A stretch of DNA of 64,000 nt from NCBI RefSeq assembly GCF_030323265.1, contig NZ_CP104990.1, positions 712,997-776,996 of the forward strand. Direction: 5' to 3'. The notes beneath the pieces were generated by a model, which was given only the letters and a program-made list of their open reading frames with translations, searched no databases and was not told where the DNA came from. This DNA comes from Terrirhizobium terrae. GTDB lineage: Bacteria > Pseudomonadota > Alphaproteobacteria > Rhizobiales > Rhizobiaceae. Positions 29,930 through 37,656 of the stretch are shown piece after piece (the stretch's first letter is position 1; every line of letters begins with the position of its first letter). A program made the position numbers and the translations under genes.

Positions 29930-30073
29930 ATGTACCCTCTTCGCTCCGATGTGATGCCGGTCACGCCGGCAAATGCCGTGGCGCAGATTGACGAGATGAT
30001 CGGACGTGCGGTAGGTGAGTTTGGCGAAGGCAAAGCGGTAGCAATCACCCGTTTTCGCTACCGCCGTTTCTGA
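29930..30073 (+). CDS. Short ORF (47 residues) just upstream of tRNA-Sec
   Basis: The ATG at 29930 lies 13 bp after GGAGG inside the end of the previous gene, and the frame ends at the TGA 30071-30073, only 25 bp before tRNA-Sec. The product begins MYPLRSDVMPVTPANAV and ends with a basic tail (ITRFRYRRF). No family is recognised. It may be a leader peptide, a small protein co-expressed with its neighbour, or chance. Confidence 0.35.
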   Translation: MYPLRSDVMPVTPANAVAQIDEMIGRAVGEFGEGKAVAITRFRYRRF

Positions 30074-30098
30074 TGAAATGGCAACGAAATCAATGCCT

Positions 30099-30194
30099 GG
30101 AAGAGATCTGTCCCCGGTGGGGCGTCCGGACTTCAAATCCGGGTGGGGCAGCGACGCTGTCTTGGGTGGGTTCGACTCCCATTCTCTTCCGCCA
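30099..30194 (+). tRNA. selC: tRNA-Sec (anticodon UCA)
   Basis: The molecule has the features that distinguish selenocysteine tRNA: an 8-bp acceptor stem (GGAAGAGA 30099-30106 with TCTCTTCC 30183-30190), discriminator G and encoded CCA (30192-30194). The anticodon stem CCGGA/TCCGG holds TCA at 30133-30135, which reads UGA. A long variable arm follows (GGGGCAGCGACGCTGTCTTG region), then the T arm GGGTTCGACTCCC. Length is 96 nt with CCA. SelA and SelB, encoded just upstream, act on it. Confidence 0.97.
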
Positions 30195-30208
30195 TCAGGA
30201 GAGACATC

Positions 30209-30604
30209 TTGAGCAAACCTCCCGCCGGGCCTCCCGCCGATAACGATTTCGACGACTGGGTCATCGAGACCTATGCCGATGCCGGCTCCTTCACCATGCT
30301 GTTCATCTTGGTAGCGATCACGGAAACGAAGGTCGAGCTGTTGCGCTCTGCCTATCTTCATGTCGTGGGCGATGAGCTGCGTTGGCCGGAGATGAAGAAT
30401 GTCTTCAAGGGCGCCGGCGTCAACTGGTCCGGCGCCGTCTTCTACCGCGCCGGCCGCGAAGGGCTCGTCGAAGACGGACAAGCCAAGTCCCGGCTTGCCA
30501 CGCTGGTGCGCAAGCTGGACGAGGACCGCTCGCTGATCCGCGATGGTGAATTCTTCAATGCGGACGGTCTTCGGCTGACGATCGAGGAAATCAAGCCGCA
30601 TTGA
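30209..30604 (+). CDS. Conserved-looking protein of unknown function directly after tRNA-Sec
   Basis: The reading frame begins at a TTG (30209) preceded by AGGAGAG, 15 bp after the tRNA's CCA end, and gives 131 residues. It starts with a Pro-rich tail, then a compact domain: DDWVIETYADAGSFTMLFIL, LRWPEMKNVFKGAGVNWSGA and VFYRAGREGLVEDGQ. There are no cysteines. The sequence composition is typical of a real gene. I do not recognise the family. Transcription could include the tRNA, so it may be part of the selenium locus or simply a downstream passenger. Confidence 0.6.
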   Translation: MSKPPAGPPADNDFDDWVIETYADAGSFTMLFILVAITETKVELLRSAYLHVVGDELRWPEMKNVFKGAGVNWSGAVFYRAGREGLVEDGQAKSRLATLVRKLDEDRSLIRDGEFFNADGLRLTIEEIKPH

Positions 30605-30616
30605 TATTGGCTGGTA

Positions 30617-30639
30617 ATCTCCCCCACAAGGAGGGAGAT
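30617..30639. repeat. ATCTCCC-type intergenic palindrome
   Basis: ATCTCCC (30617-30623) and GGGAGAT (30633-30639) flank CCACAAGGA. Palindromes of this kind are common between genes in rhizobia. It lies 13 bp after the preceding gene's stop. Confidence 0.55.
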
Positions 30640-30686
30640 CGCATCGCGGCGCGCTCTTCGCCTCAAACAAGCCGTCCACAAAAAAA

Positions 30687-30703
30687 GCCGCCTCGAGGGC
30701 GGC
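30687..30703. terminator. Bidirectional terminator after the tRNA-Sec region
   Basis: GCCGCC-TCGAG-GGCGGC forms a stem preceded by an A-run (30680-30686) and followed by TTTT. It lies between convergent genes and can serve both the plus-strand small gene and the minus-strand transglutaminase-like gene. Confidence 0.85.
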
Positions 30704-30727
30704 TTTTCCGTCTGATCTGAAATCAAA

Positions 30728-31786
30728 TCAGGCTGTGATTTCCCTCGACGAAATCGAGTACGCAAAGGTCTTCGGGCTGAGGCAATCCACTTCGCCGCGC
30801 GAGGTGAACGCTGCCGGATACATGAAGAAATTCTGCTGGATCGAGTTGCCCGGCAGCACGAGGTCACGAGCAGTGTTGAAACCGACCCAGTTCATTTCCC
30901 AGTTGCCGAAAGCCTTGGCGCGGAAGGCTTGGACCGCATCATTGTCGAGCGGCAGCTTTTCTTCCAGCACGACCTTGCGGACGTCGGCCGGATCGACCGG
31001 AACCCAGCCCTGGCCCTGAAGGTAGACTTCTGCGCGACAGTGCTGGGCGCCGGTGATGTCGCCCGAACGGCCGAGCGTCTTGAAGTCTGCGGAATTGGCG
31101 ACGCGGATGCCGAAGACGTCGCGGGCCGGCAGGCCGGCGGCGCGGGCAAGCGCTGTGAACAGGCTGTTGATGTCGGCGCATTTGCCGCCGAAATAGCCGG
31201 TCTCCAGCATGTCCTTGACGTTGCCGACGCCACAGCCGGCGACATTGGCGTCACGGAAGGTGTTTTCGACCACCCACTCATAGATCGCGCGGGCCTTGTC
31301 CTCATCCTTCTCGCGAGTGCCGACAATTTTCATTGCGGTGTCCTTGACGATGCCGTCGATCGGGGCGCTCGGCGTGCCGACGAGGGCCGCATCGAGTTCG
31401 GCCTGCGGAACCACCGCGCCGTCTGCGGTGCGGTTGCGGGTTTGGACGGTCTGGACGAATTCGATCGTGCGCTCGCCGTCGGCAGTCCATTCCGCGGCCA
31501 GCACGTCGGCGCCGGAGGCCGCATCCTTCTTCAGGTCGACGGACTTGCTGTCGGAGACCCAACGCGGGTTGTAGGCCGACTGGTATTTGCCGGCGGACTG
31601 GATGACCGGCAGCCAGAGCTTCGCCGGGCCGTTGACATCGGTAAGATCGACCTTGGTGGTCACTTCGAACGTGCGCCACGCACCAGCCTTTTGTTCTTCC
31701 GCGAATGCGAGAGAGCCCTTGGAAAAGAATGCGGCGGCGAGCGATGCCGATGCGGCATTCGCGAGGAAATGGCGGCGATTCAACAT
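30728..31786 (-). CDS. Exported transglutaminase-like cysteine protease-fold protein
   Basis: This 352-residue protein has a twin-arginine-like signal (NRRHFLANAASASLAAAFF, residues 3-21), so it is probably exported folded. Its core is a transglutaminase-like domain: ARAIYEWVVENTFRD, then catalytic C203 in YFGGKCADINSLF, H249 in GAQHCRAEVYL and D265 in WVPVDPADV, the normal triad order. Transglutaminase-fold bacterial proteins often cleave or modify peptides. It lies between tRNA-Sec and selD but on the opposite strand to the fdo-sel operon, next to a small secreted protein with which it could be co-transcribed. Confidence 0.88.
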   Translation of the reverse strand: MLNRRHFLANAASASLAAAFFSKGSLAFAEEQKAGAWRTFEVTTKVDLTDVNGPAKLWLPVIQSAGKYQSAYNPRWVSDSKSVDLKKDAASGADVLAAEWTADGERTIEFVQTVQTRNRTADGAVVPQAELDAALVGTPSAPIDGIVKDTAMKIVGTREKDEDKARAIYEWVVENTFRDANVAGCGVGNVKDMLETGYFGGKCADINSLFTALARAAGLPARDVFGIRVANSADFKTLGRSGDITGAQHCRAEVYLQGQGWVPVDPADVRKVVLEEKLPLDNDAVQAFRAKAFGNWEMNWVGFNTARDLVLPGNSIQQNFFMYPAAFTSRGEVDCLSPKTFAYSISSREITA

Positions 31787-31907
31787 GGTGGTTCAACTCC
31801 TGTCGGCTATGCGAAAAATATCGCCCGCCATACTCCCAGACAAGTCACAATGAAACAGGAATCGTGACTATCAATCCTTTTTGATTTCAACTGTCAGGCG
31901 ATCCTGT

Positions 31908-32303
31908 TCAGCAGCCTTTGTCGGCCTGATCTGGATTGGCTGCTGGGGTCTCCGCCGGCACCGCCATGGCAAGGTCCAGCCCGCGCGCCGTCGGCGGCTG
32001 CCAGGTCTTGGATTCCGGCAGAGCTCCGGCAGGATTGGTTGCCGTATGGGCGCCACCTGTGCCGCCGGTCCAGCCCGTTGATCCGGTATTGCCGGGCGAT
32101 GTACCTGCAGCCGAACTGGTGTCCGGCTTGGTCGCGGCTTCCGCGACGCCGGCGGAATTGCAGGCAACCTTGTTTTCGAGGCTCTGGCCGGATGGCGGTG
32201 TGCCGGTGGCGGCAGATTGGGCGGAAGCCGCCCCTGCAGAGACGAGCATCAGGGCCGCCGCAGTGGCGAGGATTTTCGGACAGTGGCGATCAAGAACGGA
32301 CAT
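31908..32303 (-). CDS. Small secreted protein of unknown function, C-terminal Cys before UGA
   Basis: The 131-residue product has a signal peptide (ILATAAALMLVSAGAASAQ, cleaved near residue 29). The mature chain is rich in Gly, Ala, Thr and Pro (TGSTGWTGGTGGAHTATNP), with single Cys residues at 47 and at the last position. The chain ends KGC followed by TGA, then six sense codons and another TGA. I recognise no family. It lies 64 bp downstream of selD and upstream of the transglutaminase-like gene on the same strand, so an operon selD-this gene-transglutaminase is possible. Confidence 0.6.
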   Translation of the reverse strand: MSVLDRHCPKILATAAALMLVSAGAASAQSAATGTPPSGQSLENKVACNSAGVAEAATKPDTSSAAGTSPGNTGSTGWTGGTGGAHTATNPAGALPESKTWQPPTARGLDLAMAVPAETPAANPDQADKGC

Positions 32304-32367
32304 CGGGCTACCTCCTTAACGACTTACGCGTCAACGCTCGTTCCGGGGCCTTGTTCCGGTCGAAACG

Positions 32368-33417
32368 TCAGTCGACGACGATCGCCGCCGGGCCCTGTTC
32401 CACCGAACCGACAATGGCGGCGAGCGGATAGCCCGCAGCCCGGATTGTCCGCAGCAGTTCGTCCGCCTTGCCCGCGCTGACTGCGACCAGCAGCCCACCG
32501 GATGTCTGCGGGTCGGCTAGAAGCATGCGCTGCCAGTCCGGCATCCCAGCAGGCAGATTGATCGCCTCGCCATAGCTTGCCCAGTTGCGGCCGGAGGCAC
32601 CAGTGATGAAGCCCTTCTCGGCCAGTTCCTCCGCCTTGGTCAGGAACGGGATGTCGGCGAGCTTGAGGCGCAGGGTCAGGTCCGAGGCGCGGGCCATTTC
32701 CAGCCCGTGGCCGAGAATGCCGAAGCCGGTTACATCGGTGATCGCATGCACGTCGGCGCTGGCGGCAAGCTTGGTTCCGGCCTTGTTGAGCAGCGTCGTC
32801 GAGGCGATCATCTCATCATAGGCCTCCTTCGGCAGCGCGTTCTTCTTGATCGCCGAGGAATAGATGCCGATGCCAATGCCCTTGGTGAGGATCAGCTTGT
32901 CGCCCGCCTTGGCGCCACCGTTACGGCGCACCTGGGAGGGATGACAGATGCCGATGACGGCAAGCCCGTAGATCGGTTCGACCGAGTCGATCGAATGGCC
33001 GCCGGCGACCGGAATGCCGGCCTGGCCGCAGACGGCGGCGCCGCCTTCCAGAATCTTGCCGATCGTTTCCGGCTCCAGCTTGTTGATAGGCATGCCGAGG
33101 ATGGCGAGCGCCATGATCGGCTTGCCGCCCATGGCATAGACGTCGGAAATCGCGTTGGTCGCGGCGATGCGGCCGAAATCATAGGGATCGTCGACCATCG
33201 GCATGAAGAAATCGGTGGTGGCGATGACACAGGTATTATCATCGATCTGCCAGACAGCCGCATCGTCGGACATTTCGTTGCCGACCAGAAGCTGGCTGAA
33301 CGGCTGGGCGGCCGGCTGGCCTGCGAGGAGCTTCTGCAGCACCGCGGGTGCGAGCTTGCAGCCACAGCCGCCGCCATGAGCAAGTTCGGTAAGACGGGAG
33401 GGAGAGGAAATGTCCAT
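32368..33417 (-). CDS. selD: Selenophosphate synthetase SelD
   Basis: SelD makes selenophosphate, the selenium donor for SelA, from selenide and ATP. The product (about 349 residues) opens with [17 protein letters not shown]; the first Cys (C18) is the catalytic position, which is Cys here, not Sec. ATP-binding segments follow: [38 protein letters not shown] and [23 protein letters not shown] use ATG 33417; ATG 33447 would add ten residues and neither has a strong ribosome site. It is transcribed away from the fdo-sel operon on the opposite strand but only 2 kb from tRNA-Sec. Confidence 0.95.
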   Translation of the reverse strand: MDISSPSRLTELAHGGGCGCKLAPAVLQKLLAGQPAAQPFSQLLVGNEMSDDAAVWQIDDNTCVIATTDFFMPMVDDPYDFGRIAATNAISDVYAMGGKPIMALAILGMPINKLEPETIGKILEGGAAVCGQAGIPVAGGHSIDSVEPIYGLAVIGICHPSQVRRNGGAKAGDKLILTKGIGIGIYSSAIKKNALPKEAYDEMIASTTLLNKAGTKLAASADVHAITDVTGFGILGHGLEMARASDLTLRLKLADIPFLTKAEELAEKGFITGASGRNWASYGEAINLPAGMPDWQRMLLADPQTSGGLLVAVSAGKADELLRTIRAAGYPLAAIVGSVEQGPAAIVVD

Positions 33418-33576
33418 GTCGATACCATTCAATTGGGCGAGCCCCATCGGTCTCGCGGAGCAATAGTTGAAGGTGGTGATAGACGCTTCGGCACAACCCG
33501 TCCACGCCGATCACGGCAAATGTGATCGAGGCTCGGCACGGATTTGTTCAAACTGGCTGTAATTTCGACGGAAGCT

Positions 33577-34134
33577 TCAGTACTCGCCCTGAAGGGTATG
33601 GTAGCGGCGCTTGAAGTAGACGAGCCCGTCGCCTTCCGACTGCTGCCGGATTGCCTCGACCTCGCAGATCAGGATGTCATGGCTGTTACCGTCGGCGACA
33701 GTACGGATCCGGCAGTCGATTGAGGCGAGAGCACCCTCAAGGGCAGGGGCGCCGGTCGTCAGGACCGACCAGTTCGCACCGCCGAACCTTTCTTCCACCG
33801 GTGTCTTGCCGCCGAAAAGCCTGCTCAGCGGCTCATGCTCGGCTGCCAGCACGTTGATGCAGAGCGCTCCGTTTTCGATCGTTGCGGCATAGGCAGAAGA
33901 TGATCGGTTCAGGCAGACCAGCATCATCGGGGGTGCATCACTGACGCTGCAGACTGCGGTGGCAGCAAAGCCGGCCTTACCGGCAGGACCATCGCTTGTG
34001 ACGATGTTGACGGCAGCGCCAACTTTGGACATCGCTTCGCGGAAGTCAGCCCTGATATCTGAAGCTGCAATATTCGACTGCATGGCGGTTGAACGATCAG
34101 ACCCCAAAACCTGCTGGTTCATGTGTGCTCGCAT
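33577..34134 (-). CDS. Flavin reductase-like protein (RutF/HpaC family)
   Basis: The 185-residue product belongs to the flavin reductase-like FMN-binding split-barrel family, which supplies reduced flavin to monooxygenases. Visible segments are [45 protein letters not shown], and [21 protein letters not shown] with [14 protein letters not shown]. No partner monooxygenase lies next to it, so its target cannot be inferred. It may start one or two codons later (MNQQVLGSD). A possible terminator for the next gene lies in the 280-bp region upstream; otherwise that stretch looks non-coding. Confidence 0.87.
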   Translation of the reverse strand: MRAHMNQQVLGSDRSTAMQSNIAASDIRADFREAMSKVGAAVNIVTSDGPAGKAGFAATAVCSVSDAPPMMLVCLNRSSSAYAATIENGALCINVLAAEHEPLSRLFGGKTPVEERFGGANWSVLTTGAPALEGALASIDCRIRTVADGNSHDILICEVEAIRQQSEGDGLVYFKRRYHTLQGEY

Positions 34135-34328
34135 ACTCGCTTTGTATCGTGTCGGGCGCTACCCTTCATCTGAGAAGCAAGGCTGATGCCAAACCTCCAT
34201 CGCGAACAAACAGCACCGTTATATGCAAGCAAAACAAGATCACCTGCTGGTGTCGAGCAACGATCGGGCAAAGAGCGCAATAATCCGGCAAAGAATTTCC
34301 AACCGCCATTGCAGGACAAGAAGCGAAG

Positions 34329-34353
34329 ACGCGCTGATCAAGGATCAGCGCGT
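34329..34353. terminator. Strong hairpin after the sorbitol dehydrogenase gene
   Basis: ACGCGCTGATC (34329-34339) and GATCAGCGCGT (34343-34353) are perfectly complementary with a 3-nt loop. It lies 62 bp after the end of the minus-strand SDR gene and probably terminates it. Confidence 0.7.
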
Positions 34354-34414
34354 TCAATAAGAGCGGATAGACTTCTGATCCAAAACGGCGGCCGTGGCGC
34401 GCCGCAGGTCAAAC

Positions 34415-35191
34415 TCAGCTCATCCACTGACCGCCGTCGACATTGTAGCACTGTGCCACGACATAGTCGGAATCGGATGATGCGAGAAAGACCGCCATGC
34501 CCGTAAGATCTTCCGCAGTCCCCATGCGCCCGTAAGGCACGGCGGCGCCGACTTCCTTCTTTTTCTGGCCCGGCGCCTTGTTTTCGTATTTCGCGAAAAA
34601 TGCGTCGACACCATCCCAATGCTCGCCGTCCACCACGCCTGGCGCGATGGCATTGACGTTGATCTTGTGCTCGATGAGGTTCAGGGCAGCCGACTGCGTC
34701 AGGCTGATGACGGCAGCCTTCGTGGCGCAATAAACCGCGACGAGTGGCTCTCCACGTCGGCCGGCCTGCGATGCCATATTGATGATCTTGCCGCCCTTGC
34801 CTTGCGCGATCATCTGCTTGGCGACCGCCTGAAGGGTGAATAGCGGGCCATAGACGTTGACGTCAAAGACCTTCCGGTAGTCCGCCTCGGTAATCTCCAC
34901 GATGGGGGCGGCTGTGAAGAGGGCGGCATTGTTTATAAGGATGTCGATGCTGCCGAAAGTCTGCGCCACCTTGGAGACGGCTTCGTCGATGCTGTCCTTG
35001 CTGGTGACGTCCATCCTGACCGCGATGGCGCTTTCGCCAAGTTCCTTGGCTGCGGCTTCAGCGCGGGCGATATCGATGTCGCAGATGGCAACACATGCGC
35101 CTTCTGCGATGTAGGCCTTGGCGAAGGCAAGGCCGATACCTCTTCCAGCACCCGTGATCATTGCGTTCTTGCCTTGCAGCCGTCCTGACAT
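34415..35191 (-). CDS. smoS: Sorbitol (L-iditol 2-) dehydrogenase, short-chain dehydrogenase family
   Basis: The 258-residue enzyme closely resembles SmoS/PolS sorbitol dehydrogenases, which oxidise sorbitol to fructose with NAD. It has the SDR cofactor motif TGAGRGIG, LINNAALF with PIVEITEADY, the catalytic YxxxK in VYCATKAA, and the SmoS-typical stretches IINMASQAGRRGE and NAIAPGVVDGEHWDGVDAFF. It ends YNVDGGQWMS. In other rhizobia smoS sits in a smoEFGKSM operon with an ABC transporter; here none is adjacent. Its upstream neighbour is an AraC regulator on the same strand. Confidence 0.9.
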   Translation of the reverse strand: MSGRLQGKNAMITGAGRGIGLAFAKAYIAEGACVAICDIDIARAEAAAKELGESAIAVRMDVTSKDSIDEAVSKVAQTFGSIDILINNAALFTAAPIVEITEADYRKVFDVNVYGPLFTLQAVAKQMIAQGKGGKIINMASQAGRRGEPLVAVYCATKAAVISLTQSAALNLIEHKINVNAIAPGVVDGEHWDGVDAFFAKYENKAPGQKKKEVGAAVPYGRMGTAEDLTGMAVFLASSDSDYVVAQCYNVDGGQWMS

Positions 35192-35403
35192 TTAAGCCTC
35201 CCTTGAATGCTCGTGCTGGCAGGATACCCGAATATTCCGGGGGCCGTCCGATGAGCTGGATAAGCGGAGAAATATCCGCGATGGCAGAGGAATAGGCCGC
35301 CGCCATTCCCGAAGCTAGCGTCCGCTATGCGAGAATGTGATGAAATTTTATCTCGTCGGCACACTCGAGCGTATGACTGGCGGGATATCCAGGAAAAATA
35401 GCG

Positions 35404-36288
35404 TCAGTTTTGGATCTTCCGCCGGATCGCACGATACTGGCTCGGTGGCATCCCGCGTAACAGACGAAACGCCCGATTGAAGTTGGAGAGGTTGTCGTCT
35501 CCGACCTCCGGCGCAACCGCGGTGATCGCCAGATCTGTTCGGTCAAGGGCCTGGCATGCCTTGGCGATGCGCAATTCGCTGAGGTAGCGGCTGAATGTCG
35601 TGCCGGTATGGCGCTTGAAAAAGCGCGAGAAGGACGTCTCGGTCATGCCGACGCGCGCGGCCGGATCTGCCAGGCGGATGTTATCGGCGCAATTTTCGGC
35701 CATCCAGCTCAGGACGTCACGAATGGCTCGATGGGAATTGAGATCCGAATTCGGTGCGAAGTTTTCCGATGAGAGGAGCCGTCGCTCTGTGCTTGACGAA
35801 AGCACATGAAGCAACTGGAGAAACAGCGAAAGACGTTCGACACCGCGAGCCTCTCTGATCGCCTCCATCAGCTGTCCACCTGCCATCCTGGTCTCTCCTT
35901 CAAAAACCATCCCCCGGCGAGCGGCGATTAGAAAGGGCTTCAGGCTTGCAAGTTCCGGCCATTCGCTGGCCGTCCGCAAAATGCGATCCTCATCGAACTG
36001 GATGAGCACGTCGCGGCCTTCTATTGCTTCATCCTGGGCCAGCGGGGTCACCCAGTTATGGGCGAGCCCACGTCCTGTTATGAACAGATCACCTGCGGTG
36101 AAACTGCCGACATAGTCGCCAATATGACAGGTACCCTCTGCATTGCGGATCAGATGGATCTCGCATTCCGGATGCGCGTTCCAGACGCTCCACGGCAATG
36201 GATAGTCATCTTGCCGCCAGATGAAGGAATCCGTCGGGGAAGCGACTATCGGTTCATGGACAGGCTTGCGCGCGACCTTGGGCGCCAT
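35404..36288 (-). CDS. AraC-family transcriptional regulator
   Basis: The product has an N-terminal cupin-like sensor (SVWNAHPECEIHLIRNAEGTC-type segment and FTAGDLFITGRGLAHNWV) and two C-terminal helix-turn-helix motifs (LADPAARVGMTETSFSRFFK; ITAVAPEVGDDNLSNFNRAF). I place the start at ATG 36288, preceded by GAGGAAA, for 294 residues; the frame remains open to 36435, but the added residues look unlike a sensor domain. It lies upstream of smoS on the same strand and may control it in response to a polyol. The link is inferred from position only. Confidence 0.87.
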   Translation of the reverse strand: MAPKVARKPVHEPIVASPTDSFIWRQDDYPLPWSVWNAHPECEIHLIRNAEGTCHIGDYVGSFTAGDLFITGRGLAHNWVTPLAQDEAIEGRDVLIQFDEDRILRTASEWPELASLKPFLIAARRGMVFEGETRMAGGQLMEAIREARGVERLSLFLQLLHVLSSSTERRLLSSENFAPNSDLNSHRAIRDVLSWMAENCADNIRLADPAARVGMTETSFSRFFKRHTGTTFSRYLSELRIAKACQALDRTDLAITAVAPEVGDDNLSNFNRAFRLLRGMPPSQYRAIRRKIQN

Positions 36289-36463
36289 TGCAGAGGTTTC
36301 CTCAAGTCGGCGCTGTTTGCATTGAGGGTCGCCGCTTCGGGGCATTCTAGCGGGAACCGAGCCAAGCAAAAAGCTCATGTCGGTCGGCCGCCCGAAGAAA
36401 TAGCCATGCCCGGAAAATCTCCGGGCATGATGCATCTATCTGTTATGGCCTGCCAACAACTGT

Positions 36464-37519
36464 TCAGTCAGCGGCGATCGCCGGGCTGAAACGGATGAGG
36501 CTGAGGATCTCGAACAGCATCTGTGCGCCGGCATGAGCGGTATTGGTGGTCGCATCATATTGCGGCGCCACTTCCACGACGTCGCCGCCGACGAAGTTCA
36601 GGCCCTTCAGGCCGTGCAGAATGTCGAGTGCCTGCCGGCTGGTCAGGCCGCCGATCTCCGGCGTGCCGGTTCCCGGCGCAAAGGCCGGATCGAGGCTGTC
36701 GATATCGAAGGAGAGATATGTCGGGCCGTCGCCCACCACCTCGCGCGCCTTTGCGATCACGGCCTCGATGCCCATCTTGCCGATCTCTTCGGCATGGATC
36801 ACCGTCATGCCGCTCTCGTAGGAGAATTCCCAGAGATATTCGGCGGCACCGCGAATGCCGATCTGGATCACGCGGGTGGGGTCCAGCACGCCGTCGAGCA
36901 CCGCGTTGCGGAACGGGCCGCCATGGTGGAACTTGGTGAGGTCGTAGGCGCCGCCGGTGTCGCAATGGGCGTCGATATGGATCATGCCGACCGGCTTGCC
37001 CTTGCCCACGGCCTTCAGGATCGGATGGGTGATCGAATGGTCGCCACCGACCGAAAGCGGAATGACGCCGGCATCGACGACCTGGTTGAGGCGTTTTTCG
37101 ATATCCTCGTGGCTCATCTCCAGCCGGTAGCGGCTGCGGAAGGCCACGTCGCCGATATCTGCCACCTTGATCTCGAAGGTCGGCGCGGTCTTCAGGACGT
37201 GATTATACGGCCCGACGCGCTCGATGGTGCGCACGGCGCGGGGTCCGAAGCGCGAACCGGGACGGTTGGTCACGCCGAGATCCATCGGTATGCCGATCAA
37301 GGCCACCTGCAGGTCGCCGAAATCCGGGTTCTCCGTGTCAACGGTCAGCAGCGGTGCGTCGAGAAAGGTCGGGACGCCTGCATAGGGCGCGGCGCGTGTG
37401 CCGCTCGCCGAAAAGATGCGATCGGCAACGGCACGAAATTCCGGGTCGTGAATACTGCCGCCATGGCCCTCGCCATATTTTGCCCGCAGCCCTTCCAGCT
37501 TGTTCTTGTCGAATGTCAT
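36464..37519 (-). CDS. speB: Agmatinase/guanidinobutyrase-type ureohydrolase
   Basis: This 351-residue manganese (possibly nickel) enzyme of the arginase family cleaves a guanidino group to urea and an amine. Metal ligands are clear: GGDHS, HIDAHCDTGG and SFDIDSLDPAFAPGTGTPE, followed by the family tail VEVAPQYD. It is longer than E. coli agmatinase (306) because of an N-terminal extension seen in guanidinobutyrase- and proclavaminate-amidinohydrolase-like proteins. It belongs to a minus-strand set with a deacetylase-family enzyme, an amino acid transporter and an argininosuccinate-lyase-like gene. The true substrate may be agmatine, 4-guanidinobutyrate or another guanidine. Confidence 0.88.
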   Translation of the reverse strand: MTFDKNKLEGLRAKYGEGHGGSIHDPEFRAVADRIFSASGTRAAPYAGVPTFLDAPLLTVDTENPDFGDLQVALIGIPMDLGVTNRPGSRFGPRAVRTIERVGPYNHVLKTAPTFEIKVADIGDVAFRSRYRLEMSHEDIEKRLNQVVDAGVIPLSVGGDHSITHPILKAVGKGKPVGMIHIDAHCDTGGAYDLTKFHHGGPFRNAVLDGVLDPTRVIQIGIRGAAEYLWEFSYESGMTVIHAEEIGKMGIEAVIAKAREVVGDGPTYLSFDIDSLDPAFAPGTGTPEIGGLTSRQALDILHGLKGLNFVGGDVVEVAPQYDATTNTAHAGAQMLFEILSLIRFSPAIAAD

Positions 37520-37541
37520 GTCCGTCTGTACCCGTTCTGCT

Positions 37542-37645
37542 TAGAGCAGTTCCAGCAAAAGTGCGAAGCGGTTTTGCGTCCGAAACTGCGTCAAATCAAA
37601 GAGATAGAGTGGTTTCGCGATTCGAAGAAAAGCGGAACTGCTCTA
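37542..37645. repeat. RIME1-type intergenic mosaic element
   Basis: This 104-bp block has perfect 12-bp terminal inverted repeats: TAGAGCAGTTCC (37542-37553) and GGAACTGCTCTA (37634-37645). Inside are two palindromic halves (AAAAGTGCGAAGCGGTTTTG and TGGTTTCGCGATTCGAAGAA). The layout and length match RIME1 (Rhizobium-specific intergenic mosaic element). It lies between the deacetylase gene and the ureohydrolase gene and could form a stable mRNA structure. Confidence 0.85.
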
Positions 37646-37656
37646 GGTGTGTGTAT

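Noticed and set aside
30099..30194. tRNA-Sec as the insertion site of an integrated element
   Set aside because: No integrase gene is adjacent, and I see no repeated copy of the tRNA 3' end nearby, so there is no evidence for an attachment site.
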